Below are positions 34,721 through 45,850 of a DNA stretch of 64,000 nucleotides, piece by piece. How positions within the stretch are numbered: the stretch's first letter is position 1; each line of letters begins with the position of its first letter. The notes beneath the pieces are model-generated. The model had not been told where the DNA came from, did no database searches, and worked only from the letters and a program-made list of their open reading frames with translations. The DNA lies in assembly GCF_003945595.2 (NCBI RefSeq), contig NW_024104903.1, forward strand, positions 1 through 64,000, written 5' to 3'. Made by a program: the position numbers and the translations under genes. Origin of the DNA: Pipra filicauda. Its lineage: Eukaryota > Chordata > Aves > Passeriformes > Pipridae.

Positions 34721-35044
34721 GGTCTCTGTTCCCTTTCCTTGCAGGGTGGAGGACAAAAGGGATGAGCAGACACCTGATTGCACAAGTGGCTTCTCTCCAA
34801 GGGGCTCCTCCTGCTTCACCCTCCCTGCTCCTCGGTGGCTTGATGAGTTGGTGATTCACGGAGATGAATCTGATATCCAGCACTAAACCTTCTGGGAACT
34901 CTTTCCTTGGAAGCAGAAGTGGGACAGGCAGGCAAAGGGAAGCCCTGGAAGGGGTGAAGTTCTCAGCTCCAGCTCCACCTAAACCATAATCCTGCAGAGA
35001 AATCCTCAAGGCTGAGAACATCAGGTCTGGCTGGGATCTGGCAG

Positions 35045-35232
35045 GGCTTGGAATTGGATGCTCCGTGTAGAGAAGGGGCACAAAGATATTTTGAACCCTT
35101 GCTGGAAGTGTTCAAGGCCAGGTTGGGTGGGGATTTGAGGTGGTCTAATGGAGGGTGTCCCTGCCCACGGCAGAGGGGTGAAACAAGATGGTCTTCAATG
35201 TCTCTTCCAACCCATCCTGTGATTCTATAATT
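35045..35232 (+). mobile_element. CR1 LINE 3' fragment
   Basis: Sense: 'tgctggaagtgttcaaggcc', 'gagggtgtccctgcccacgg', 'cccatcctgtgattctataa'. It is about 490 bp upstream of the Ly6 TATA box. Confidence 0.85.
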
Positions 35233-35720
35233 TAGGACTTTGTAGGTAACCAGCAGCTTTTAGAGGCAAAGAAGGCATTGTAAGACATTTCTTGTTTAGG
35301 TTGTCACCATAAGTGGGTAATAATCTAAAATGGGTTTAACCTGACTGTAGATATTGAGACTTCTCCAGGTCTAAACCCTGGAAATGCCCTTGGCATTAAT
35401 CCACGGGGACGAAGCCCTTAATTTATGCCCTTTTCCTTTGAGTGTTTGCCTTCACTGAACTCTCCAACCACAGATCAGATGGAGCTGAGCAGAACAAAAG
35501 CCCCACTCAGTGCACCAGCAGGACTTCCAGCCTGACCAAGGGTAAATTAAAGCATTAAATCCAACAAATGGGGCGAATTCCCGTGGGGCTTTCACTCCTC
35601 TCAGCCCGGAGGTGAGAAAACAACCCACGTGCATTCCTGGCCTCTCACCCAGCTCGTGATCCCTGCCCACTGTTTCCAAATCGCTGTCTTCATCATCAGC
35701 CAGCTCAAAGGCAGGGAAGA

Positions 35721-35727
35721 TATATAT
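35721..35727 (+). promoter_or_regulatory. TATA box of Ly6 gene 1
   Basis: TATATAT begins 60 bp before the ATG, which puts the start of transcription near 35750 and leaves a 5' UTR of about 30 bp. The LY6E-like gene has its TATA box in almost the same place. Confidence 0.6.
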
Positions 35728-35780
35728 CCTGTCCCCAGGTGAGGGTGTTTTTCCTGGGCTGTGGAGACGACGGGGAGAAG

Positions 35781-35832
35781 ATGAAGGGCTCTCTCCTTGC
35801 GGTGCTGGCTTTGATCCTCTGCGCGGCTCCAG
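35781..35832 (+). CDS. Ly6 gene 1, exon 1 (signal peptide)
   Basis: ATG 60 bp after the start of a TATA box. It encodes 17 residues of signal peptide plus one base, and the donor is ag|gtgagg. The LY6E-like gene's first exon has the same coding length. Confidence 0.85.
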
Positions 35833-38800
35833 GTGAGGTGACACCCTTTGCTCCCGGATAAAATATCCTGGAGTGGTTTAGAGGCAGGGACATTCCTATC
35901 CATGGGAGAGGTTCAGCCTCAGCTCTTGTGTTGCAGCAGCTGAAGGACATGGGGCTCCTCTTTGGGTTTTATTATCCGTCATCTCGGGCGGAAGACGCGG
36001 ATTTTCCGCCTGGAAATTTCCCTGTCAAGGCTTTTTATGGATTTTTTAATGGGATTTTTATGGAAACAAAGAAAAAAAAAAAAAAAAGGAGGCAGTTGCC
36101 ACTGCTCTGCCTCTAAGAGACTTTGCCGGGAGTTTGTCTGTTGAGGCGGTGCAAGATTGTGGTCGTTTCTAAATCTTGATGAAGACGACACGACACGACA
36201 GCAACTCTGAACAGCTGGTTCCCACTCTGGAAGCAGCAGCTGGATAGGGCCACACCTACAACATCTGGCCTTGTGCAGCTCTTCCTACCCATCTCGGAGA
36301 CCCGGGAAGCTCCCTGATTTCAGAGATTTTCGGGAAAAAGTTGGGGGGTTAAGGAGAAGTCATGAACTGAATGGGTTAAGCAGCTTTATGGTGGGATATT
36401 TGGGTTTTGCATCTTATTTGTGCTGTAGATGATTCATTTTATTTCACAGTGTGGTGGTAAATTAAATCAAAGCCCTTTTAAGGAATGGGATCTTATGTCC
36501 TCTCTAGACCAGACAATCCAGCAACCAGAGAGAATTAAATCTTATCCTCGCTTTGTAAAGAGGGATGGGGCTTGCCAGCGCTTGGAATTCTGCCACGTTG
36601 TCTGGTGCAGAGAAAGAATTCCTTGGAATAGTTATTTCTGTCTCATTGTGGCCTAAGAATACCTTTCTGCTATTTAGCTTTGTTCACTCACCAGAATAGA
36701 GGTTCTGACAGATTTCCAAGCGTTAACAAGGCCTGGGAGACAGAGAGTTTGTCCTCGGTGCCAAAATGAAGACTGGGCTAATCCACGCTGGATAATCCAG
36801 GCAGGAAAAATGAAGTGTTACATTGCACGTGTTTTAGGGCTGAGTTCTCCCAGCAAAGAGTTAAAAGCCCTTCTCCTCACCTTCTTTTTTCCTTAATCCA
36901 GGTATTGGATGTATTTTTGAGGGCATTGATGTCCCACCGAAGGACGAGGGCATGGGAGCCTGACTTCTTTAGGCTGTGGAGGTCCCAATTAACTCTCTTC
37001 ATCTGCCTTAGGTTTTCTGCCTAATTAGGCTGCAGCCTAATAGTCTCCAGAACTAGGAAAGGTGACCCCAGGCCTTGGAACACTGTTGTAGATCCTCCAG
37101 CAGTTCCTGCCCTTCCCCGCTCCAGGCATCACATCAAACTCAGTGTCCTCGGCCCATCAAACTGAAGGAGGGAAATTTAGTTTAGATATTGGGAAGGAAT
37201 TCTTCCCTGGCAGGGTGGGGAGGCCCTGGCACAGGTTGCCCAGGGAAGCTGTGGCTGCCCCATCCCTGGAAGTGTCCAAGGCCAGCTTGGATGGGGCTTG
37301 GAGCGACCCGGGCTAGTGGAAGGTGTCCCTGCCCATGGCAGGTTGAAACTGGATGATCTTTCAGGTCCCTTGCAACCCAAACCATGCCATGATTCTATGA
37401 TTGTTGTGTTATTTTGAGCCCCCTGGCCCTTTGGGGTGTTATTTGGAGTGCAGGGCAGGACTTGGGTGTGTGCACAGGTGTGTGACCCTGACCCACGTGT
37501 TGGTGCAAATATTCCAGTGTGGGGATGGAAGAGTGGGTTGGGTCTTTGAGTTCCATCCCTCCCATCAGACCTGCACCTCATGCATTTGAGACTCAGTGAA
37601 AAGAAGGTGATAATTTTTGCTGCCAGGGCTGGTGGCATTTCACAGAATCCCAAAATCCTTCAGGTTGGAAAAGACCTCCAAGGTCATCAAGTCCAACCTG
37701 TGACCCATCCCCACCTTGTCCACCAGCCCAGGGCACTGAGTGCCATGTCCAGGCCTTCCTTGGACACCTCCAGGGATGGGGACTCCAAACCTCCCTGGGC
37801 AGCCCCTTCCAATGTTTGACAACCCTTTCCTTGAAGAAATTCATCCTGATGCCCAAACCGAACCTCTCCTGGCGCAGCTTGAGATTGTTTCCTCTCCTGT
37901 CCCTTGTTCCCTGGGAGCAGGGCCTGACCAGCTCCCCCTCTTGTCAGGGAGTTGCAGAGAGCAAAAAGGTCCCCCCTGAGCCTCCTTTTCTCCAGGACGA
38001 GCCCCTCCAGCTCCCTCAGCTGCTCCAGCCCCTTCCCCAGCTCCATTCCCTTCCCTGGACATGCTCCAGCCCCTCAATGTCTTTCTTGTCCCAAGGGGCC
38101 TAAAACCGATTCCAGGATTCAAGGTGTGGCCTCACCAGCGTTGAATACAGAGGGACAACCCCTTCCCTGATTTTCTGATGATTTTTTCCTCCATCTTCCA
38201 TGTCTTGTGTCCCCTCCTGCAGCCAATGCCCTGTATTGCTACACCTGCAACTGGGAACAAAGCAACTGGAGCTGCCTGAAGGCCGAGAAGTGCTCGGAGA
38301 AGGACGAGTACTGTGTGACCAACGTGGCCTCTGTAGGGATTGGTAGGTGCTGGTTGTGTGTCCCCTCCTGAGGACTCGGGAATGGGATGTGGGGTTTGGG
38401 CTGGATTTGTCATGGTTGCCCTGTGGTGATGGATGGGTTGAGGAGTCACTGGGAGGTGGAGTCCTTGGTGGCCCAGCCTGGCAGTGCTGAAGGTTTGAAA
38501 TGCTCCTCCCCATCACACTGAGATTGTCCTTTGTTTCATTCCTGCATGGAAAGGCAGGGGGACAGTGGGAGAAGGGGAAGGATCCTTCAGAGAAAGAATA
38601 AGTAAATTTGAACCTTGGTTAGACAAGGAGATGGAAAGAAACGAGTAGTGGGGGTGGATGAGAAGGTCTAGAGAGATGGAGAATCAGGGAATTGTTAAAG
38701 CTGGAAAAGACCTCTAAGGTCATCAAATCCAACCGTCAGTGCACCACCACCATGTTCACCACTAAACTGTGTCCTCAAATGTCAAATCCACACATTTTTT

Positions 38801-39615
38801 GAACACTTTCAGGGATGGTGAGTCCACCAGTGCCCTGGGCACTGTCCCTTGTTCCCTGGGAGCAGAGCCTGACCTCCCCTGGCTCCCCCCTCCTGTCAGG
38901 GAGTTGGAGAGAGCAAAAAGGTCCCCCCTGAGCCTCCTTTTCTCCAGGATGAGCCTCCCCAGCTCCCTCAGCTGCTCCAGCCCCTTCCCCAGCTCCGTTC
39001 CCTTCTCTGGACACTCTCTGACCCCTCATCTTTGTCATGAGGCGCCCAAAACTGATCCCAGGATTTGAGGTGTGGCCTCACCAGCGCCAGGAGAGGGGAA
39101 GGATCCCTTCCCTGGTCCTGCAGGTCACACTATTTCTGACACAAGCCAGATACAGAGGAGAACAGAATTATTTCCTTCAGGCAGAGAAACCTGGGAATGT
39201 GTTTCCAATCCAGGGCTGAATCCACAGATCCCATCCTATACCTTGGACACAAGGGTTCACATTGGGAAGTGCCCAGCAAGGACATTGAATGCCTTGTGTG
39301 GGGGTCAGCAACAATTGTTGGGCTGTGGTGGGACTGGGGTGGGTCTCATGGGGGGACAGTGGGACCCATTAATCCATCTCCCTCCTGTGAAAGCTGGAGG
39401 AGAACTCCCTAAACTCCCATCGCTGATCCCGCTCTCTCCCTCCCTCCCTCGGCCAAGGCTTTTTGTCTCTGTGGAAGAGGATCACCAAGAAGTGCTCTGA
39501 GACCTGCCCACACCACAACTTCAGCCTGGGCCTGGCTTCCTACACCTCCTACTGCTGCCAAACCTTCCTGTGCAACCTGAGTGCGTGCCCGGGGCCCAGG
39601 CTGGCCCGGCAGTGA
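35781..39615 (+). CDS. Secreted Ly6/uPAR-domain protein, LY6E-like paralogue (3 exons)
   Basis: Exons 35781-35832, 38223-38342 and 39458-39615 join to 110 codons (109 residues). Residues 1-20 are a signal peptide ([17 protein letters not shown] and on). Residues 21-97 form one three-finger LU domain: [24 protein letters not shown], then [10 protein letters not shown] and the signature CCQTFLCN. The ten expected cysteines are 23, 26, 35, 41, 48, 70, 74, 90, 91 and 96. The closest known relative is LY6E. Unlike LY6E there is no hydrophobic GPI tail: the chain ends CPGPRLARQ, so it should be secreted, like SLURP proteins. Cys101 in the tail is an eleventh, unpaired cysteine. Asn-X-Ser sequons are at 78 and 97. 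The exon 3 acceptor is ggccaag, weaker than usual but after a good pyrimidine tract. Partner unknown. Confidence 0.88.
35833..37160. other. Ly6 gene 1 intron 1, unique part
   Basis: Apart from a poly-A run at about 36067-36086 nothing is recognisable. Confidence 0.4.
37165..37405 (+). mobile_element. CR1 LINE 3' part (Ly6 gene 1 intron 1)
   Basis: Sense: 'tttagatattgggaaggaat', 'caggttgcccagggaagctg', 'gatgatctttcaggtccctt', ending 'catgattctatgattg'. Well preserved. Confidence 0.93.
37638..38165 (-). mobile_element. CR1 LINE 3' part (Ly6 gene 1 intron 1)
   Basis: Antisense and about 530 bp: 'tcacagaatcccaaaatcct', 'gaccagctccccctcttgtc', 'gtgtggcctcaccagcgttg'. It ends about 58 bp before exon 2 and resembles the copy at 19238. 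Confidence 0.92.
38223..38342 (+). CDS. Ly6 gene 1, exon 2 (first half of LU domain)
   Basis: It carries the first five LU cysteines, LYCYTC through DEYC, then [10 protein letters not shown]. The acceptor is cccctcctgcag and the donor g|gtaggt. It is 120 bp, exactly as in the neighbouring LY6E-like gene. Confidence 0.92.
38680..39165 (-). mobile_element. CR1 LINE 3' part (Ly6 gene 1 intron 2)
   Basis: Antisense: 'tggaaaagacctctaaggtc', 'ccctgagcctccttttctcc', 'gaggtgtggcctcaccagcg'. Part of the middle is missing compared with the copy in intron 1. Confidence 0.9.
39458..39615 (+). CDS. Ly6 gene 1, exon 3 (second half of LU domain)
   Basis: It encodes [10 protein letters not shown], then the CCQTFLCN signature and a short polar tail; stop TGA at 39613-39615. 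No alternative frame downstream offers a hydrophobic GPI tail. Confidence 0.88.
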
Positions 39616-39739
39616 GGTGCCAGGGAGCCCCATCCCGGTGTCCTTCTTCACCTGCTCCATGCTGAGGGAAGAAAGGGGGCTCCTGAAGGCCTGAAGAGCA
39701 TGGCCAGATTCCCCCAGGAGGGCATGGCCACGGAACATG

Positions 39740-39765
39740 CTGTGGAATAGATAAAATATTATGGT
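39740..39765 (+). terminator. Possible poly(A) signal of Ly6 gene 1
   Basis: There is no AATAAA; GATAAA at 39750-39755, about 135 bp after the stop, is the nearest variant hexamer. Weak call. Confidence 0.3.
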
Positions 39766-40504
39766 CAGCACCTCCTGCCCTGTGTTGCCTCCTGACCTGT
39801 GGCTTCTCACTCGATTCTCACACCCCAGCTCTGTCACCTCAGCAGCTTCCTGGAGGAATGGCCCTGCTCTATCCTGCTACCTGGGGCAGGGAGGTGCTGC
39901 TTCTGCATCTCCTGCATCTCTAGAGGGGTTTCTGCTGCAGTTTTGTCTTATTTTGGGTGCAGCTGGAGCCACGGAGCGGCAGCTTCCAGGCTGAGGGAGG
40001 GGAGGGGGCAAAAATAACAACCAGCTCAGAGGGGAAACTGTGCAAACTCGTGGGTTTGTTGCCAGGGAAGGGGAAAAGCTTCCTGGGTGAAAGAGCCTGA
40101 GCCTGTGATGGGTGAGAGTCACAGCTCCCCCCTTGCACCTCTCACCCTGCTCTGTCCATCCTCTCCCTCCCCAGCTTGGGCACAGTGACACCCCCAGAGC
40201 CCCAGGAACAGGCAGACACGTCACCCACACCCCTCCTCTTCCTCTTGGCTCTGCCTCGGGTGCCACATTTCTTCTCAAAATGATGCTTCTCTGCACATCT
40301 GCACAAACATCTGCTTGGTTTTGGCCCCACCTCCACTTCCAACATCCCTGGGAATCCCTTTCTCCACGTTGCCCTTCTGTTGCTGGAGCCGAGTGGCCTC
40401 ACCTCGGGCCAGCACTGCCCCGGCCTTCCCACTTGGAATTGTGTCTTCCAGAAACCCCTTCATTTATCTTTCCCTCTGACATCCCCCCAAAATCGACTGT
40501 AGAG
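39766..40504. other. Gene-free sequence after Ly6 gene 1
   Basis: Nothing recognisable on either strand. Confidence 0.35.
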
Positions 40505-40850
40505 TAATCACAGAATCGTGGAATGTCCTGAGTTGGAAGGCAACCACGAGGATCATCCAAGTCCAACCCCAAGAATCCCACCACGTGCCTGAGAGCTTTT
40601 TCCAAGTGCTCCTGGAACTCTGGCAGGCTTGGGGCTGTGACCACTTCCCTGAGGAGATTGTTCCAGCGCCCAACCACCCTCTGGATGAAGAACCTTTTCC
40701 TAAAATCCAGCCTAACCCTCCCCTGACACAGCTCCAGCCGTTCCCTCCGGTCCTGTTGCTGCTCCAAGAGAGCAGAGATCGGAGCTGCTCCTTCACCTCC
40801 CCTCGTGAAAACTATTTGGGTCGAGCTGCTGAGGAACATTCCAGAGGTTT
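40505..40850 (-). mobile_element. CR1 LINE fragment, different subfamily
   Basis: Antisense: 'cacagaatcgtggaatgtcc', 'gttggaaggcaaccacgagg', 'gattgttccagcgcccaacc', 'ctgacacagctccagccgtt'. Confidence 0.85.
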
Positions 40851-41426
40851 TGTAAGGAAAAAAAAAATGAAATTTCACAGCAGCCAAATATTTCATGCAG
40901 ATGTTTCCAGAGCCTGCAGAGAAATGAGGGTAAAAAGAAGCCGAAAAGAACGACGACGAGAGCAGAGATTTTTTTCATTGCCGAAGCGTCTCTGTTTTCC
41001 CCCAGGCAGCATTTTTTTGGGGAGGGAGGGAGGGAATTTTGCTCTGGAAAGTGCTTTAACTCTGTTCAGCTCGGGCTCCCGAGTGCACAAACCGTTTGTG
41101 AGCCAAGGGGTGACGTTCTGTGTTGTGTTTGGAACCCAACCCTTGGTAAACAAGGGGGACAAAAGGGGCTTTGAGCCGAGCTGAGCGGGGCCGCCTCGGG
41201 CTGCTGGAGCTTTTCTTCTCAAGTGCTGCAGAACAGGAACCCTCAGAGATGTGTCTCTCTCTAATTAATCCACTTCTCTCCAGCCCACCTGGATGCTGCC
41301 CAGGGAAAGGCACTTCCATCCCTCCAGAGCTGGAGTGGGGAAAAATAATTTCCAACCTGGATTTCTTGGTTTTAATTGTCAAGTGATTTATAAGCTGGAT
41401 TTCTTGAAGCTGGATCCCTCTGTGTT
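40851..41426. other. Gene-free sequence
   Basis: Unique, richer in CpG (40930-41200) than its surroundings. No exon seen. Confidence 0.35.
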
Positions 41427-41540
41427 GGGGGTTAATTAAAGCCCTGTCAAGCCCCTATATAGGGGTTAATTAAACCCCTAATGAGCCTCTATTTAAGGGT
41501 TAATTAAACCCCTGTCGAGCCCCTATTTGAGAATTAATTT
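41427..41540. repeat. About 40-bp AT/GC palindromic repeat, 3 copies
   Basis: 'ggggttaattaaaccccta' style units with a perfect 14-bp palindrome CCCCTATATAGGGG at 41452-41465. Confidence 0.8.
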
Positions 41541-42254
41541 AAAACACGATCTCGACCCTTTGTCCCGGTTGATTTTAAAGCCAGGTCGGGTGTTGTATTT
41601 TCCCCTCTCTGCTGCAGAAATGAGATAAAATCAGAATTTTTTTATTAAAAAAAAAAACAAAACCAAAAAAAAAAAGTCCAGAGAAGAGCAACAAGGCTGG
41701 TGAAGGGACTGGAGCACAAGTCCTGTAGGCAATTCACCCCCTTCTAACCCTTTTTTAGATCCCCATCCCTCCCAAATCCTCTTTAGTAATCCACATTTCT
41801 TACCCTGAAGCAACCCAAGCCCCCTCCCCTCCCTCCACCCAAAGCTCTAATTTACCCATCACATGACGTTTTCTCATAAAAAGAAGAAGAAAAACAACGA
41901 CAAAATAATAATAAAAAAAAAGGGACTTGTGTGGTTTTCCTCCCGTGGGCCGGAATTATTCAGCTCTCTGAAAGCACCGAGGAGTCCCAGTTGGACAGAC
42001 TCTAATAATTAATATTTCATTGGATTGGATTTACAAGTCCTGCAGTAGCGGAGCTCCCCCCACCCCACCCCCAGCCTTCAGGAGAACACAAAAGGATGGT
42101 TTTTTGCTGCTTTAAAGCTAAAACTGGCTGGGTTCCAGGTTTTTTTGACTTGATTTGCTGGTTTTTTGCAGCAAAAAAACCCCTCTTTTATATCCCCTGG
42201 GTGATATGAGGGGAAATAAATCGTCCTGGGCAGGGCTGAGCAGCAAAGGGGTAT
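41541..42254. other. Gene-free sequence with A-rich runs and a short CR1 piece
   Basis: A runs at 41645-41675 and 41875-41925. A short CR1-like piece 'agagaagagcaacaaggctg' lies at 41679-41730. Confidence 0.4.
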
Positions 42255-42537
42255 TTTTTTACGGTGACAGGACAAGGGGGAATGGCTTTAAACTAAAAGA
42301 GAGGAGGTTTACATGGAATATTAGGAAGAAAATCTTTAATTTGAGGGTGGGGAGGCCCCGGCACAGGTTGCCCAGAGGAGCTGTGGCTGCTCCATCCCTG
42401 AAAGTGTCCAAGGCCAGGTTGGACAGGGCTTGGAGCAACCTGGGATAGTGGGAGGTGTCCCTGCCCATGGCAGGGGAGTGGAACTGGATCGTCTTTAAGG
42501 TCCCTTCCAAATAAAATCATTCCATGATTCCATGATT
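42255..42537 (+). mobile_element. CR1 LINE 3' part
   Basis: Sense: 'gacaaggggaatggcttt'-like start, 'cacaggttgcccagaggagc', 'ctggatcgtctttaaggtcc', ending 'attccatgattccatgattc'. Confidence 0.92.
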
Positions 42538-42822
42538 CCCTTGCCCAAAGGCCACTGCAGCTCAAGCACATGGAAATCTCCCCTTCTCCTATTCCATAAA
42601 ATTCCATGATTCCCTTGCCCAAAGGCCACTGCAGCTCAAGCCCATGGAAATCTGCCCTTCTGCCATTCCATAAAATTCCATGATTCCCTTGCCCAAAGGC
42701 CACTGCAGCTTGAGCACATGGAAATCTGCCCTTCTGCCATTCCATAAAATTCCATGTTTCCCCTGCCCAAAGGCCACTGCAGCTCAAGCCCATGGAAATC
42801 TGCCCTTCTCCTGTGGTCCAAA
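42531..42822. repeat. 74-bp tandem repeat, 4 copies, at a CR1 end
   Basis: Units: 'attccatgattcccttgccc', 'aaaggccactgcagctcaag', 'catggaaatctgcccttct'. Phase positions 42541, 42615, 42689 and 42763. The first unit begins in the CR1 octamer tail. Confidence 0.95.
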
Positions 42823-45360
42823 CCTGTCCTGGTGATAATGACTCCTCTCTGATACATCTGAGATGCCCCAGGAGGAAGAAGAGGAGGGTGTGATTCCAAA
42901 CTACTAATTCTGACCAGGAATTGGGGCCGGTTTTGATCCCAGAGACATTCCAGGGATTCAGTCCCGCTGAGCCTTTCCCCTTGGCTGTGTCACTCTGGGC
43001 AGAATCCACCCCTTTGGGCTGCAAAGTTGCAACAAAAAGAGGTTGGAAAAGAACTTGTTCTCGTCGCTCCAGACTTGTCTGACCCATCCAAAAACGTGAT
43101 GGAGATGGTGGGAGAGAGATGAAGGACAAAGAATCCACGGAGATCTTGGCACACAGGAATTCGGGGAGGGGATTCCCAATTATCTGGACATGCAGAGAGA
43201 GGGAATAGCCAGCTGTTGTCCTCCAAGGCCTGGAAAAAGGTCCTTGGAGAAAGAAGTGCCCGAGGTTGGAGCTTGGAAGAGGCAGCACGAAGCAGACACG
43301 GAGTCCTTCCAGCGGCAGGAACACGTGGGATCGGGATGAGGCAACGAACAATTCCAAATGGAATCATAAATGCCTGGTTAGAGATAATAACCAGCAGTTT
43401 AAATGCCTGAGGGATGCACTGGGTGGACATCAGGGGTGGCTGTGACGTGGTTCCTTCGGGATGGGGGACACCTGGAATTGCTGTGTGTGGTTGTCACCCT
43501 TCACCTTTGCTACCAGAGCCTCCAACAGCCAAATCCAGGGATAAATTTATCCCTATGCCGAGATGTGTGTGTGGGCGGGGCTGGAGAAGAATTGGGATGG
43601 AGCCATCGAGCCTTGAAAAAGGGGGAGAAGTTCCCCAGGCAGGGATTTGTGGGAGAGGGGACATCCCGTGAGGACACGTGGCCCTCACACCACTGAGATG
43701 TGGATTGTTCCAGGCAGGAAAACACCAAACCACCATTGGGAGCTGCAGCAGCCCCAGATGTGTTGCCTAAATTCTTTGGAGGGTTCCAAGAAGGGGGTGA
43801 GGTCTTTGTTCGTGCTGTGAGGTGACCGTTGGAGAGACCTGCTGGGTCACGGGAACCAGAGAGGATGGAGAGGGGACAAGTGATCTGGATGTCCCCAGAG
43901 TGGACAAACACTCTCTGGGCTTGTGATCCCTTCCCGTTGGGGTTTGTATGGAAAAGCTGCAGGAAACGCAGCTCTGGGGGAAATTCCAGCTCCAAACTTT
44001 TCCAAAAGCTGAAATCCCTGGCGCTGCTCAGAACGAATCAGAAGAGGGTGGTTTTTTTTAAAAAAATTGGAATTCTCCTTTTCTTTCTTGACTTTTGACT
44101 TCATAAAGCACATTTGATTTCAAGCATTTCCACCTGAAACAGCCTTTGGGGACTCGTGTTTGGGCCTTAATTCACTTATTTAAATGCTGGATGCCCCAGT
44201 CTGTGCCCACCCCCCTTCCTGGCACAGGCACCACGAGTAGCATTTGAAGGGCTCAGTGGAGATTCCCAACTTTTTTTTCCCGGAGCCTCTGGGCAAGTGA
44301 ATCAGAGAGATCATACCTAAATTAGTTGTTTTGAATCCCAGACTCGGTGAGAGAAATAAAATAAATTAAGAAAAACATGGCAAAATTATAAAAAAAAGAA
44401 TAAAACCACACACAACTACGAGGCGGAATTTGATGGAAGTTGGAGGTTTTCCATGAAATTTCCAGGTCTGGTGCACTAATGTTGAGAGGGGAGACATAAC
44501 AACAAAATAAAACCCGCTTTCCCGGGAAATTCTGGCTGGTTTCCAGCACGAGGAGCTGGAAGCACAGGACGAAGCCCACGAGGGGGAGCTGGTGCCTCTG
44601 CTCCCGGAGCAAATTCCGGGGGGGAAAACGAGCAGCCGAGGGAGGGATGAGGCTGCTGGGCTGGAAAGAACCCGGGGAAGGGTGGCTTTGGGTGCCAACC
44701 CGTGCCAATCGTGCGGAGGTGCCGGCGGGTCCTGGCCACGCTCCAGGCTCCGCTCGTCCCACGCCGGCGGCAACCGGGACGTGCCTTGGTTTGGATTGTG
44801 GGATAATTCTGGAGCGTGGAATATCCTGTGCTAGGAGAAGATATTTTGCATCCAAATCCCAAAGCCCTGCAAGGTTTAACCTGGAGTTTGTAACCGTACA
44901 GTGCTTGGAAGTGGGTCGCTCTGTGTCCTCCCCTCACCTCCTACGGCTGCGAGGCTCTTGGAAGTGCCCAAAATTGTTGGGATGGGCCTGGGAATCTTGT
45001 TTTCTTGGCACCTGTGAGGGCTTGGGGAATAAAGAGGGGATCAAAACAGATGGTGCTGTGCTTTTTTGCCCCATTCTGGGTGAAAATCCTCCTGATTTTC
45101 CTACAAATTCCCTCTCTGCAGTGACTCCCTGAGCCTCTTCCTGCCACTCCAGTACTAAATTCCACTAAATCCCCCTGGAAACACAAGTGCCTGCAACCCA
45201 CCATGCATCAAAATAAGGGAAATTCCCCTTTTTTTCTCCTCTTTTGCGAGTTCTAATCCTGCCTTCAACCTGTCTGAGGCCTCCAGCAGTTCTGTGGGAG
45301 TAGAGTAGGGAAGAAGTTCTCGAAGTTCTTCAAGGACATGGTGACCCAGGTGAGGCTCCA
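42823..45360. other. Gene-free sequence, 2.5 kb
   Basis: No exon or repeat recognised. A GC- and CpG-richer island occupies about 44500-44790, but neither strand gives a known protein. Confidence 0.4.
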
Positions 45361-45442
45361 AACCGAGCTCTGCCATCACTTCCCCATGTGTGACCTTGGG
45401 AGAGTCACTGGGTGCCTCTGATTCATGTGCTGAAGGTGGAGA
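45360..45442 (+). mobile_element. MIR SINE relic
   Basis: 'gctctgccatcacttcccca', 'tgtgtgaccttgggagagtc' and 'gaaggtggagataact' follow the MIR core (…gctctgccacttacta… tgtgtgaccttgggcaagtc). Old MIR copies are known in amniotes, including birds. Confidence 0.6.
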
Positions 45443-45504
45443 TAACTCAGGGCTTCTCTCCCCGACCTGGAGGACTCTTTGGATCTCAGCACTCGGTGTC
45501 TTGG

Positions 45505-45850
45505 GGATGTTTCACAAGATCAACAAGGTTGGGAAAGACCCCTGAGATCGTTGAGTCCAACCCATGCCCCAACCCCACCTTGGCACCCAGCCCATGGCAC
45601 CGAGTGCCACGTCCAGGCTGTGCTTCAGCACCCCCAGAGATGGGGACTCCACCCCCTCCCTGGGCAGCCCATTCCAAGGGCTGATCCCTCTCTCTGGAAA
45701 GAACTTCTTCCCAATGTTCAACCTAAACCTCCTGTCAGGGAGTTCCAGAGAGAGAGGAAGTCTCCCCTGAGCCTCCTCCTCCCCAGGCTGAGCCCCCCCA
45801 GCTGGTCCAGGACCTTAGGCCAGGCCCAGGAAGGCTCAGGTGCCCACCCA
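45505..45850 (-). mobile_element. CR1 LINE 3' part
   Basis: Antisense: 'ggttgggaaagacccctgag', 'tgggcagcccattccaaggg', 'gcctcctcctccccaggctg'. Confidence 0.92.

Noticed and set aside
40399..40896. Minus-strand 165-codon frame
   Set aside because: Read from a CR1 fragment.
45287..45350. Possible exon reading GKKFSKFFKDMVTQ before a gtgagg donor
   Set aside because: No good acceptor or in-frame partner, and it runs directly into the MIR relic.
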